Part shown: positions 17,009 to 23,886 of the stretch, one piece after another
Layout: each line of letters begins with the position of its first letter
Numbering within the stretch: the stretch's first letter is position 1
Origin: a virus
IMG/VR virus record: IMGVR_UViG_3300046007_004004
Coordinates: 1-64,000 of that record
Strand: one strand, 5' to 3'
DNA: 64,000 nucleotides
The notes under the pieces: generated by a model
The model's input: the letters and a program-made list of their open reading frames with translations, nothing else
The model's database searches: none
What the model was told of the DNA's origin: nothing
Position numbers and translations under genes: made by a program

Positions 17009-17369
17009 TTTGCACTCCCTTTTCATATGCTTCTTGCTCAAGCTTAGCCTGTAGTTGTTCTAAGTTATGCACACAACCTTCTGTCCAAGCCTTTCTAGCA
17101 CCATCATTACCGCGATACTTTGCAGGAACATTTCTACGACACTCGCGCACAAAATCTCTACGTTCATAACGCTGACCATCAGCCATACGTGCGCCAATCA
17201 ATGCGCCTAATGCTGTAGCAATCTTTTGACCATCACCATCGCCGATAGTGCTTCCAATTGCGCCCCCAACAACTGCACCGATCAGTTTGTCCGTATCGTT
17301 GCTTTGTGCGATTGCATTTGAGCCAAATAGGAGGCTTACACACATAACAGCTAAAACTTTTTGTACCAT
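16992..17369 (-). CDS. Exported glycine-zipper protein
   Basis: 125 residues. A Sec-type signal peptide (MVQKVLAVMCVSLLFGSNAIA, cleavage after AIA) is followed by a glycine zipper, GAVVGGAIGSTIGDGDGQ and ALGALIGARMADG, the pattern of the Rickettsia 17-kDa antigen/glycine-zipper 2TM families that associate with membranes. No lipobox cysteine. An envelope role such as superinfection control or lysis is possible but not shown. Confidence 0.75.
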   Translation of the reverse strand: MVQKVLAVMCVSLLFGSNAIAQSNDTDKLIGAVVGGAIGSTIGDGDGQKIATALGALIGARMADGQRYERRDFVRECRRNVPAKYRGNDGARKAWTEGCVHNLEQLQAKLEQEAYEKGVQNGPTN

Positions 17370-17393
17370 ATTTCAACACTCCTAAAATACTAT

Positions 17394-17654
17394 TTAGATT
17401 ATACCCATCATGGTAGCGATACCAACAGCATTGATGATCGCCATGATGAAATTGACAAGTATGATAGCCTTATCATTCCATCGTATGCCTACATACATCC
17501 AACCAACAGCACCGATCCAACTAGCGATGGCATCATAGATAATTAGGTCAGCATTACCTGTGCCGCGACCTAATGCCATGCCTACAAGCATGATGATGCT
17601 CACAGACCATTTGATATACCATATATGGTCTTGTTCTTTTAGATATTTTATCAT
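17394..17654 (-). CDS. Small polytopic membrane protein
   Basis: 86 residues with about three hydrophobic segments. SWIGAVGWMYVGIRWNDKAI followed by NFIMAIINAVGI resembles the repeat of PQ-loop/PnuC-like small transporters, but the match is weak. Function unknown. Confidence 0.55.
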   Translation of the reverse strand: MIKYLKEQDHIWYIKWSVSIIMLVGMALGRGTGNADLIIYDAIASWIGAVGWMYVGIRWNDKAIILVNFIMAIINAVGIATMMGII

Positions 17655-17959
17655 GTTTCAACACCTTCGACTAAACTATTGAATACGCTGCAAGTTCCGC
17701 CCCATCGTAAAATAAAAAGCATAGCCTTTTTGCTATCGTCAAACAACATGTCAACTGATGAAACTAACTGGATACTATTAGTAGTCTTATTGTATGTAAA
17801 TTTATCGCCCCTAATGTAGTTGAACCTCATATGCCAACCTGGATGTAATTCATAAGCATGATTATGTGGCCACATTATTTGGCACCACTCCTGTACTTCT
17901 GATATCAAGTGATCATCCATATCTATGGCAACTATATACGATATGTCATCATCAAACAT
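17651..17959 (-). CDS. Small phage protein of the F-x-x-W type
   Basis: 102 residues, overlapping the downstream gene start. Helix near 18-30 (ISEVQEWCQIMWP), strands, and an ending like VDMLFDDSKKAMLFILRWGG, matching the layout of the small proteins at 12678, 36880, 56544 and 56849. Function unknown. Confidence 0.6.
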   Translation of the reverse strand: MFDDDISYIVAIDMDDHLISEVQEWCQIMWPHNHAYELHPGWHMRFNYIRGDKFTYNKTTNSIQLVSSVDMLFDDSKKAMLFILRWGGTCSVFNSLVEGVET

Positions 17960-18149
17960 CTATTTCCCCCTCGCCTGTCATGTGCTGTACCATATCTATC
18001 ATACACGATAAACACCAGGGACAAAAACTAACTGGGGTGATACCAAAGTACCCATTAGTACCGCCCTCGCCCTCGAGGTCGAATTCACTGTCACAAATAT
18101 TACAGTTTAGATTTGTTGAACCATCTAATTTTTGGATTGTGTCTTTCAT
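17952..18149 (-). CDS. Small zinc-ribbon protein
   Basis: 65 residues with CNICDSEF and CPWCLSC, a likely four-cysteine zinc site with a long glycine-rich spacer (EGEGGTNGYFG). Overlaps the gene at 17651 by 8 bases. Function unknown. Confidence 0.6.
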   Translation of the reverse strand: MKDTIQKLDGSTNLNCNICDSEFDLEGEGGTNGYFGITPVSFCPWCLSCMIDMVQHMTGEGEIDV

Positions 18150-18213
18150 ATTCTTTTATAATTCTATCGTAACCCCAACGGCGTTTAGTTTCAAGTTTTT
18201 CTAACCACTCCAG
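18100..18213 (-). other. Possible short reading frame without ATG
   Basis: An open frame on the minus strand encodes about 37 residues (including WLEKLETKRRWGYDRIIKEY) ending at TAA 18102-18100. Composition looks protein-like, but the only starts are CTG-type and it overlaps the start of the zinc-ribbon gene by 50 bases. It may be a gene remnant. Confidence 0.3.
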
Positions 18214-18229
18214 TTAGTATCGTAATGAA

Positions 18230-18334
18230 TCACGCAATGAAAATCCAATATAGTGGCACTAATACAAAATACACAAAAAAGGTATTAGCAAGTGCGATCT
18301 TGTGAAAATTTTCATCACTAAAAATATCTTTCAT
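18230..18334 (-). CDS. Tiny membrane protein (34 aa)
   Basis: ATG at 18334, one base after the stop of the preceding tiny gene; 34 residues, a short charged N-terminus (MKDIFSDENFHK) then one hydrophobic helix (ANTFFVYFVLVPLYWIFIA). Too small to classify. Confidence 0.5.
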   Translation of the reverse strand: MKDIFSDENFHKIALANTFFVYFVLVPLYWIFIA

Positions 18335-18335
18335 A

Positions 18336-18434
18336 TCAAAACCATCCTGAATATTTGAAAAGCCAATAAATGAAACCCATGATAGCATAGATGCCTACAC
18401 AAATCAAGAGAAATTCTAACACAACACGCCTCAT
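18336..18434 (-). CDS. Tiny membrane protein (32 aa)
   Basis: ATG at 18434 in a TAATG overlap with the upstream stop; 32 residues, MRRVVLEFLLICVGIYAIMG then FIYWLFKYSGWF. A single basic-headed membrane helix. Coupling to neighbours on both sides supports translation. Function unknown. Confidence 0.55.
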   Translation of the reverse strand: MRRVVLEFLLICVGIYAIMGFIYWLFKYSGWF

Positions 18435-18709
18435 TATTCAATATCCTTTTTATCCATTTGTGGATGATACTCACGAACCAATTGTTCAAACTGACGGAAC
18501 AGTTTATTGAAACGAATTTCATACATTTGTTCCATACCCATTAGTACATTAGTAATCTGATCCTTAGTCATATCACCCTCAAGTACCTCTTCGCTAAGGT
18601 CCTTGATATCAGTAGTGACATGCCAGCAACTCATAATCTGCTGCTCAAAATCAAAACGATTGAACGCCGCAAAAATCTTACCATCCTTATCTACAAATGC
18701 TTTAGCCAT
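18434..18709 (-). CDS. Conserved phage hypothetical protein
   Basis: 91 residues, helical. IMSCWHVTTDIKDLSEEVLEG and MEQMYEIRFNKLFRQFEQLV recur in T4-like phage proteins of unknown function. Its ribosome-binding site (GGAG) lies inside a leftover HFGV-encoding segment. Confidence 0.7.
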   Translation of the reverse strand: MAKAFVDKDGKIFAAFNRFDFEQQIMSCWHVTTDIKDLSEEVLEGDMTKDQITNVLMGMEQMYEIRFNKLFRQFEQLVREYHPQMDKKDIE

Positions 18710-18710
18710 A

Positions 18711-18749
18711 TTACTTTACTCCAAAATGTTCTTTGATCTGTTTGAAATG
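18711..18749 (-). repeat. Remnant of the HFGVE junction sequence
   Basis: Directly after the stop of the 18750 gene and in the same frame, the minus strand encodes HFKQIKEHFGVK then a stop. This is the shared C-terminal tail of the small proteins at 19.5-22.5 kb with no parent gene left. It still provides GGAG nine bases before the next ATG. Likely a recombination scar. Confidence 0.7.
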
Positions 18750-19343
18750 TTAGCCGTGTGTGAGACCAAAATCTTCATATCCAGACTCCTTGGCATGTTC
18801 ATCGCAAAGAGTGCGAATCCATCCACCGTTTCGAATTTTACCAGGCGAGCCACAGACTTCACAAGTCACAGCACTCATTGATTCAGCCATGCTTTCTACA
18901 CCACGACAATAATCATCACCGCCACAATAGTAAAAACTCAGTGTTCCAAACTTCTCTTTGATCTGAGTGGCGATCACTTGATCACATGCTTCGGGAACTC
19001 TTTGACACTGCGGTTCAATATCTTCAAGAACCTTTGCAGCCTCTTGAATACCATATATACTTGGCTCTGTGCATTTTCGTGATGTGAAGTGCATTTGCAG
19101 AGGACGAACATCGCCTCTTACTGCACGACGCAAAGCACGATTGTAGCGCAATGCTCTTGCTCTTTGCGCTCGGGTGTAATCGATGTGCCATTGAATAAGA
19201 GAACATGCCTTATCAAGAATGTTATACCAACCATCATCACACTCAAATCCCCAACACATGGCTGTATCGCGCATGTTGCCATTGCGATCCCGAAAGATCT
19301 TCGGATACTTCTTACACAGTGCTTCGTCTAGTTCTTTACGCAT
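18750..19343 (-). CDS. Conserved phage protein with C-terminal zinc ribbon
   Basis: 197 residues. The N-terminal half has MCWGFECDDGWYNILDKAC, recurring in phage proteins of unknown role; the C-terminal half has IKEKFGTLSFYYCGGDDYC followed by TCEVCGSPGK and TLCDEHA, a likely four-cysteine zinc site. Probably nucleic-acid or protein binding. It ends just before the HFGV remnant, so the present stop may be newly acquired. Confidence 0.7.
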   Translation of the reverse strand: MRKELDEALCKKYPKIFRDRNGNMRDTAMCWGFECDDGWYNILDKACSLIQWHIDYTRAQRARALRYNRALRRAVRGDVRPLQMHFTSRKCTEPSIYGIQEAAKVLEDIEPQCQRVPEACDQVIATQIKEKFGTLSFYYCGGDDYCRGVESMAESMSAVTCEVCGSPGKIRNGGWIRTLCDEHAKESGYEDFGLTHG

Positions 19344-19510
19344 GTCACGACCTCAGTATTTCCACTTATCTTTTTAACATCGTCCTTATTATAATCGCTG
19401 CGTTCAGGGCAGCGGATCTTCAACTTGATGTCCACACCTTCCAAAAATGAGTTGGCTGATGTAAAATCATTCTTCACGACAAGACACCAACCATTACTCA
19501 GTGGATTCAT
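19328..19510 (-). CDS. Small hypothetical protein
   Basis: 60 residues from the ATG at 19510, seven bases after GGAG in the upstream HFGVE tail. Overlaps the next gene by 16 bases. Begins MNPLSNGWCLVVKNDF. Not recognised. Confidence 0.55.
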   Translation of the reverse strand: MNPLSNGWCLVVKNDFTSANSFLEGVDIKLKIRCPERSDYNKDDVKKISGNTEVVTCVKN

Positions 19511-19656
19511 CACTCAACTCCAAAATGTTTTCGCATATACCAACCAACAGAAATGTCGGGATCGGGAGTGTCTGTGTGCTTATGCGCACGATTCCAACCC
19601 AGCATCACACCAGTCTCAACACACTGTGTAATTAGATTATACTCTTTTGCTTTCAT
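19510..19656 (-). CDS. Short HFGVE-tail protein
   Basis: 48 residues from the ATG at 19656 (GGGGGAG upstream; ATGA overlap). Contains QCVETGVMLGWNRAHKHTDTPD and ends YMRKHFGVE, the tail shared with four other proteins of this block, but lacks their MNERIKELAEQAG head. Function unknown. Confidence 0.65.
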   Translation of the reverse strand: MKAKEYNLITQCVETGVMLGWNRAHKHTDTPDPDISVGWYMRKHFGVE

Positions 19657-20048
19657 TTGCTCCCCCTCGCACGGATGGCGGCGCGGGCGGCTGCAACTAC
19701 ATCGTCTGGCGCAAGTGTTTGCCACCCAAGCAAGTCTGTAAGCGCCTCCAACAGTTCCGCGTTGACCTCTCGCAACCGCTTGTTCTCATCGTAGAGGCGA
19801 GGAGCGTCGGCAATCAGGCGGGCGTTGGCTTCGTTCTCGCCAGCCACATAACCGTCAGGACACGCCGCCACTTGCAAATGCAAAGTCCTGTCGGCACTTA
19901 CCCAAAACCACGGTTCGCGCCCCTCCAAGTGGCCCGTACCCATCGGGCAACTCATTGTCCACGGCCCCGGTGTGTGCTTGCTAACGGCTGTGGTCTTTTT
20001 GTTGAACTCCGCCATTTCTCGGCGCATAGCGTCGTAGATGTTACTCAC
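19653..20048 (-). CDS. Ea22-like/HTPGPW-type phage protein
   Basis: 131 residues, GTG start with GGGAGG upstream. SKHTPGPWTMS and EANARLIADAPRLYDENKRL are hallmarks of a prophage-associated protein type (ead/Ea22-like) of unknown function. The DNA is visibly richer in G+C than its neighbours and rich in Ala/Arg codons, suggesting recent transfer from another phage or host prophage. Confidence 0.7.
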   Translation of the reverse strand: MSNIYDAMRREMAEFNKKTTAVSKHTPGPWTMSCPMGTGHLEGREPWFWVSADRTLHLQVAACPDGYVAGENEANARLIADAPRLYDENKRLREVNAELLEALTDLLGWQTLAPDDVVAAARAAIRARGSK

Positions 20049-20479
20049 GGCTTCACCTCCCGCAGCGCGTCAATAACTCTTTGAAAAGCGGCTTCCGGTG
20101 ATTTGTCTGATTCGGAAAACGGCACAGGTAGATAAATCTTCAGCATCCAGTTTTGATATCTTTCTCCGCCACTAGGATGAAGGTACTCATCACGCCACTC
20201 CGCGTGAGACAACTCATCACGAACCAAGTTCAGTAGGGCATCGCGCCCGGTCTTGACGCGATTGCACTCAATCATGTGTTCCCGCAGTGATGCACGACAT
20301 GCCTCAAGCATATTCCAGTCGTATCCCAACGCCGCTTTCAGCCGCACATACTCATCGTGTAAAACAGCAAGTTCAGTCGCGGAATTAATAACCATATTTT
20401 TGATTCCATCATGCTCAATGGTGTCAGCATGAAGCATGAGCAATTGTGCTAGAGACGGTGCATTAGATTTTTCGTTCAT
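20045..20479 (-). CDS. Helical hypothetical protein, probably transferred
   Basis: 144 residues from the ATG at 20479, which follows the GGAG of an HFGVE tail. Starts MNEKSNAPSLAQLLMLHADT, long helices with many Arg/Glu/Leu, and ends VIDALREVKP. Higher G+C like the adjacent Ea22-like gene. Not recognised. Confidence 0.6.
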   Translation of the reverse strand: MNEKSNAPSLAQLLMLHADTIEHDGIKNMVINSATELAVLHDEYVRLKAALGYDWNMLEACRASLREHMIECNRVKTGRDALLNLVRDELSHAEWRDEYLHPSGGERYQNWMLKIYLPVPFSESDKSPEAAFQRVIDALREVKP

Positions 20480-20703
20480 CACTCAACTCCAAAATGTTCT
20501 TTGATCACAATTCCGCAATGTTCACCAAAAGCCATGTCGTGCCCTTTGCTCTCGCTAAAACAAATTTGGGCACATTCCCGAACAATCAACTCGGCGAACC
20601 TTTCAATGCTTTGATCTGTCTTCCAAACTGTCGCTCCTTCTACGAACGAGTATTCCTTCGGCACACCAGCTTGTTCAGCAAGTTCTTTAATTCGTTCGTT
20701 CAT
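20479..20703 (-). CDS. MNERIKELAEQAG...HFGVE small protein 1
   Basis: 74 residues from the ATG at 20703. Head MNERIKELAEQAG, middle FAELIVRECAQIC and tail IKEHFGVE are shared with 21317, 21759 and 22201. Such proteins recur in aquatic T4-like phages; no function is known. The GAGTTGA of the tail overlaps the ribosome-binding site of the next gene. Confidence 0.75.
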   Translation of the reverse strand: MNERIKELAEQAGVPKEYSFVEGATVWKTDQSIERFAELIVRECAQICFSESKGHDMAFGEHCGIVIKEHFGVE

Positions 20704-20789
20704 CATTCATCTCCGCTTTTAGAGTAAGATGCGCCAAAACAAAACATTATAAAACTCCATAGAGCAAGGATAACTAGATTCCACAACAT
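20703..20789 (-). CDS. Tiny membrane protein (28 aa)
   Basis: ATG at 20789, TGATG junctions on both sides. One hydrophobic helix (LWNLVILALWSFIMFCFGAS) and an acidic end (SKSGDE). It follows the same GGAG spacing rule as other genes of this array. Function unknown. Confidence 0.5.
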   Translation of the reverse strand: MLWNLVILALWSFIMFCFGASYSKSGDE

Positions 20790-20792
20790 CAC

Positions 20793-21101
20793 TCATCTCC
20801 ATTCCTTAACTTCTTCTGGATTACTATAGTCTACATATCGACCCTTTTCATCATTCCAGTGCCGAATGTCGTAGAAGTTAACATGGATAAACCTATAGAA
20901 CAAACCTAATGCAATCCTTATGCCAGCGTGGTCAGTTCTCATATTCCATGAAAACCCAAACTCTAAAAGTTCCGAACCACCACTACTAACATTTACTTCA
21001 AGGCATTTGTTTTTGGTCACAAGCCAAGCATTGGCAAAATAATTGCGCCCATTCTGATATGCACGCCATGGATTAGTAATGTCAAAATTTAGATTAATCA
21101 T
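20793..21101 (-). CDS. Conserved phage hypothetical protein
   Basis: 102 residues from the ATG at 21101 (GGGAG upstream). NPWRAYQNGRNYFANAWLVTKNKCLEV and TDHAGIRIALGLFYRFIHVNFYDIRHW are recurrent in tailed phages. Probably beta-rich; function unknown. Confidence 0.7.
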   Translation of the reverse strand: MINLNFDITNPWRAYQNGRNYFANAWLVTKNKCLEVNVSSGGSELLEFGFSWNMRTDHAGIRIALGLFYRFIHVNFYDIRHWNDEKGRYVDYSNPEEVKEWR

Positions 21102-21104
21102 CAC

Positions 21105-21320
21105 TCAACTCCCTTTAGTAAAAAGCAATCCAAAAAGCATTCCAAATAGTACAATTGGAAACAACATAGTCCCAAAGAATAACACCCAGTGATAGGTGGA
21201 CATATCCTTCCATGTAGACCGTCGCGTCAATCGACCTTTAAATTCTTCTCGCACGAACAGAGAAAAACAAATCAAAGAAATCATTCCAGCGACAACGCAT
21301 CCGACAAAAAACAAGTTCAT
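21105..21320 (-). CDS. Two-helix membrane protein, paralogue of 22461
   Basis: 71 residues, two membrane segments (about 4-23 and 46-68) flanking a basic loop EEFKGRLTRRSTWKDMSTYH. The same loop and layout occur at 22461-22670, and both follow an FGVE-tail gene, so a gene pair was duplicated. Function unknown. Confidence 0.65.
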   Translation of the reverse strand: MNLFFVGCVVAGMISLICFSLFVREEFKGRLTRRSTWKDMSTYHWVLFFGTMLFPIVLFGMLFGLLFTKGS

Positions 21321-21535
21321 TCTTCAACTCCAAAATGTTTCAAAACATAATGACCAGGAGTGTAAGATTGATATTGATTTATTGTTGCAATAACGGCACA
21401 CTCTTTGATAATCAACTCGGCGAACTTTTCTAATTCCTTCTGTGTGATGAAATAGATTGGTTCAGGTTCTAATGCCAAATCGTCATCAAATTCTAAACCA
21501 GCCTGTTCAGCAAGTTCTTTGATTCGTTCGTTCAT
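21317..21535 (-). CDS. MNERIKELAEQAG...HFGVE small protein 2
   Basis: 72 residues, ATG at 21535 in a TGATG overlap. Head identical to the 20479 protein, then FAELIIKECAVIA and tail YVLKHFGVEE. The tail DNA gives GGAG seven bases before the next ATG. Confidence 0.75.
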   Translation of the reverse strand: MNERIKELAEQAGLEFDDDLALEPEPIYFITQKELEKFAELIIKECAVIATINQYQSYTPGHYVLKHFGVEE

Positions 21536-21759
21536 CACACTCTCACAAAATCAATATTTTCAACGGCTTCAGATTCAAACACGTTGTCCATGTTCCGCCC
21601 ATCACTGCCTGTGCTCAAATAAAACTTCATATTTGGCATGCGCGAGGCATAAACAATATCGCCTTTCTTCACTCCTGCGCGTCGAAATGTTTTCAATGAC
21701 TTTGCTTGAAACACAACCAAAAAGTCTTCGGGCAATTCGTCGTAACTATAGAAACCCAT
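21535..21759 (-). CDS. Small hypothetical protein
   Basis: 74 residues from the ATG at 21759. MGFYSYDELPEDFLVVF then KGDIVYASRMPNMKFYL. Beta-rich and unclassified. Sits between two family members, inserted at an HFGVE junction. Confidence 0.55.
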   Translation of the reverse strand: MGFYSYDELPEDFLVVFQAKSLKTFRRAGVKKGDIVYASRMPNMKFYLSTGSDGRNMDNVFESEAVENIDFVRV

Positions 21760-21980
21760 CACGCCACTCCAAAATGTTCTTTAATCTGGCTGGCAATGCG
21801 ATAAGCAGTATTGGTGCAACAGGCATCACCGTCAGTAATATCATCTTCACTAACTTTAGCACATTCTCTAACAATCAACTCGGCGAACTTTTCATAATCA
21901 AACTCTGGACGGCTACCATATTCATAACTACCAGTTTCAATACTGCACCGAATAGCAAGTTGTCCGATTCGTTTGTTCAT
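21759..21980 (-). CDS. MNERIKEL...HFGVA small protein 3
   Basis: 73 residues; diverged head MNKRIGQLAIRCS, conserved middle FAELIVRECAKVS and tail QIKEHFGVA, with the final codon changed. Same family as the other array members. Confidence 0.7.
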   Translation of the reverse strand: MNKRIGQLAIRCSIETGSYEYGSRPEFDYEKFAELIVRECAKVSEDDITDGDACCTNTAYRIASQIKEHFGVA

Positions 21981-22204
21981 TTTCTATCCAATCCATTCCA
22001 ACATGTAATCAACTGATCTTGTGCGTTACGCATGTACCAGAAATCAGCATTGAGGGATAGTTCCATTCCACAATGTTCATCCTTGTCTTTAGTACATTCT
22101 ATATAAAGTGTCTGCCAGTCTTTACCGTAACACTCAATAGTACCACTAGCATCTAAACGAGCAGATGAACCACACATTGGACAAGGTAGAATTTCTTCGT
22201 TCAT
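21977..22204 (-). CDS. Lar-like zinc-ribbon protein
   Basis: 75 residues. LPCPMCGSSARLD near the start, further Cys residues, and LITCWNGLDRK at the end match the layout of Lar-family (restriction-alleviation-like) phage proteins. Lar of the Rac prophage modulates host type I restriction; whether this one does is unknown. Confidence 0.6.
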   Translation of the reverse strand: MNEEILPCPMCGSSARLDASGTIECYGKDWQTLYIECTKDKDEHCGMELSLNADFWYMRNAQDQLITCWNGLDRK

Positions 22205-22461
22205 TGTTCAACTCCGAAATGTTTCTTCAACTCTTTGCCAGCATAAGCCACAGCACTATTCCAACCTTGGCTATGTGGATCTTGCGGAATATGTCCTTTG
22301 TCCATTACAACCATTCCATTTACCCTGTTAGCGCATTCTTGTACAATCAATTCGGCAAACTTTTCACTCATACACATAGCCCACTCAACAATGTCGCTGG
22401 GATATTTTTCCTTGGCATAGCGTGCAGCCATTACATGTAGTTCATTCATTCGTTCGTTCAT
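22201..22461 (-). CDS. MNER...HFGVE small protein 4
   Basis: 86 residues from the ATG at 22461. MNERMNELHVMAARYAKEKYP, conserved FAELIVQECANRV and tail ELKKHFGVEQ. The longest member of the array. Confidence 0.7.
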   Translation of the reverse strand: MNERMNELHVMAARYAKEKYPSDIVEWAMCMSEKFAELIVQECANRVNGMVVMDKGHIPQDPHSQGWNSAVAYAGKELKKHFGVEQ

Positions 22462-22670
22462 CACCCAACTCCCTTTATCAACAAAACCAAAATAAGCGAT
22501 CCAACTGCCAGAATTGGCAATTGCAAAGTCCCAATGACCAACACCTTATGATAGGTGGTCATATCCTTCCATCGACCAGGTCGCTTCAATCGACCTTTAA
22601 TATCTTCTCGCACGAACAGAAAATAACAAATCATTGACACGACAAAGCATACGGCAAAAAGCAATTTCAT
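22461..22670 (-). CDS. Two-helix membrane protein, paralogue of 21105
   Basis: 69 residues. Two membrane segments and the loop REDIKGRLKRPGRWKDMTTYHK, clearly related to the 21105 protein (EEFKGRLTRRSTWKDMSTYH). Starts in an ATGA overlap. Confidence 0.65.
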   Translation of the reverse strand: MKLLFAVCFVVSMICYFLFVREDIKGRLKRPGRWKDMTTYHKVLVIGTLQLPILAVGSLILVLLIKGVG

Positions 22671-22816
22671 TCTTCAACTCCAAAATTTTGTTTCAGCCCA
22701 CAATGCGGACAATATAATTCCTTCGGCTTCCAATCATCTACTGCTGCAATGCTCCACCAATTACGGCAACTGTCGCAAACGAAATGCCATATCGTTTCTT
22801 TACTGATATTAGCCAC
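22667..22816 (-). CDS. Zinc-ribbon protein with acquired FGVE tail
   Basis: 49 residues, GTG start at 22816. HFVCDSCRNWW and LYCPHCGLKQ form a CxxC...CxxC ribbon common in small proteins of T4-like aquatic phages; DDWKPKEL between them is typical. It ends QNFGVEE, the tail of the neighbouring family, apparently joined by recombination. Overlaps the next gene by ATGA. Confidence 0.65.
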   Translation of the reverse strand: MANISKETIWHFVCDSCRNWWSIAAVDDWKPKELYCPHCGLKQNFGVEE

Positions 22817-23228
22817 GGCGCATCCTACTGATATCCTTCATCTGCTCTTCGTCAATCACTGGAACAGCATTACTCTTGTGCATGGTAGCAATGCCCTTGA
22901 CAAGTGTACCAGTATACTTCAATGGTTCACGCTTGTTAGTATTACCAGCAACAATACCGAGGCTCTGATGTTGTACGCGATCAACATAGCGTGGGTGAGT
23001 AGTTGTGCTAGCCTGTAATGTCTTGAACACAGGCTTATCTAACTTGACCTTACCAAGACGGTTATCGCAATACTCGTCAAAGGTAATCTTAGGCATACCC
23101 TGCGACTTACGCAACTTGTTGTCAGCCATCCAGTCAAACTCCCACTCTTCACGCTTACGCTTGGTAAGTTTGAAGGTTGACTTGCGTGTGCTAAGGCTGG
23201 ATAGACCGCGTTGTAGATGCATCGTCAT
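22809..23228 (-). CDS. Conserved phage hypothetical protein
   Basis: 139 residues. Basic N-terminus (TRKSTFKLTKRKREEWE), then NKLRKSQGMPKITFDEYCD and a closing KYTGTLVKGIATMHKSNAVPV, a combination seen in many T4-like phages with no assigned function. Confidence 0.75.
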   Translation of the reverse strand: MTMHLQRGLSSLSTRKSTFKLTKRKREEWEFDWMADNKLRKSQGMPKITFDEYCDNRLGKVKLDKPVFKTLQASTTTHPRYVDRVQHQSLGIVAGNTNKREPLKYTGTLVKGIATMHKSNAVPVIDEEQMKDISRMRRG

Positions 23229-23237
23229 GTTTATATC

Positions 23238-23486
23238 TTACTCTAGTTCAGTATCAGTGTCAAGTTCACTTACCCTTTCCTTGACATCATCCATAATCTC
23301 TAAAATATCCTGGTTGTCGATGACCTCAAAATCATAAAATTCTATCAGTGCCTTGATGATGCGTATGTCGCGTTCATTGATGACAGTAATATCACGCTGT
23401 CCTATATCGTCCAAATATTCAATGAGTGCATCAAGCATACGCACATACTTTTTTTGCCACTCGGGTTCTATATATTCAGATGTCAT
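23238..23486 (-). CDS. Acidic helical hypothetical protein
   Basis: 82 residues, very acidic (closing VSELDTDTELE), probably all-helical. Not recognised; may be a DNA-mimic-like or regulatory protein, but there is no specific evidence. Confidence 0.55.
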   Translation of the reverse strand: MTSEYIEPEWQKKYVRMLDALIEYLDDIGQRDITVINERDIRIIKALIEFYDFEVIDNQDILEIMDDVKERVSELDTDTELE

Positions 23487-23489
23487 AAC

Positions 23490-23819
23490 TTATTTTAGCA
23501 CTTCATCAAGGTGTTTACAATAGTTACGGAAAGTAAAGCCCGGGCAAGTACAGGTTTTCAGATCGGGGTCTACCCAATATGTATTGCCCTTGCTGCCACT
23601 TACCTTGATGAGGTTACTCTCGACCTTAACCTTGAAGGGATTCTGTTCCAGTTCGATGAAAGTACGACCACGACGATCCAAATTGAGTGGCTTATTGAGC
23701 GTGATGATCTTAGTAGTGCCCTTGGGTATGTACGATACGATCTTGCTACCGTCCATGAGGTAAGTATGATTGGGCTGAATGCCGCTCTTCCAAACTGTAG
23801 TTTCTTGAATCGCAATCAT
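23490..23819 (-). CDS. SWIM zinc-finger protein
   Basis: 109 residues. Residues ~86-105 read CTCPGFTFRNYCKH, the CxC...CxH SWIM zinc finger found in DNA- or protein-binding factors. The N-terminal part is beta-rich and unclassified. A DNA-binding accessory role is plausible. Confidence 0.75.
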   Translation of the reverse strand: MIAIQETTVWKSGIQPNHTYLMDGSKIVSYIPKGTTKIITLNKPLNLDRRGRTFIELEQNPFKVKVESNLIKVSGSKGNTYWVDPDLKTCTCPGFTFRNYCKHLDEVLK

Positions 23820-23886
23820 ACATCACCTATATAAAAAGATGGGGGACTTGAACGCTTCATTGAAGCAAGGGCGCCCCCAGACCCAA

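Noticed and set aside
18331-18522. 63-residue open frame on the minus strand
   Set aside because: It overlaps the 18434 gene out of frame; two tiny coupled membrane genes in another frame explain the region better.
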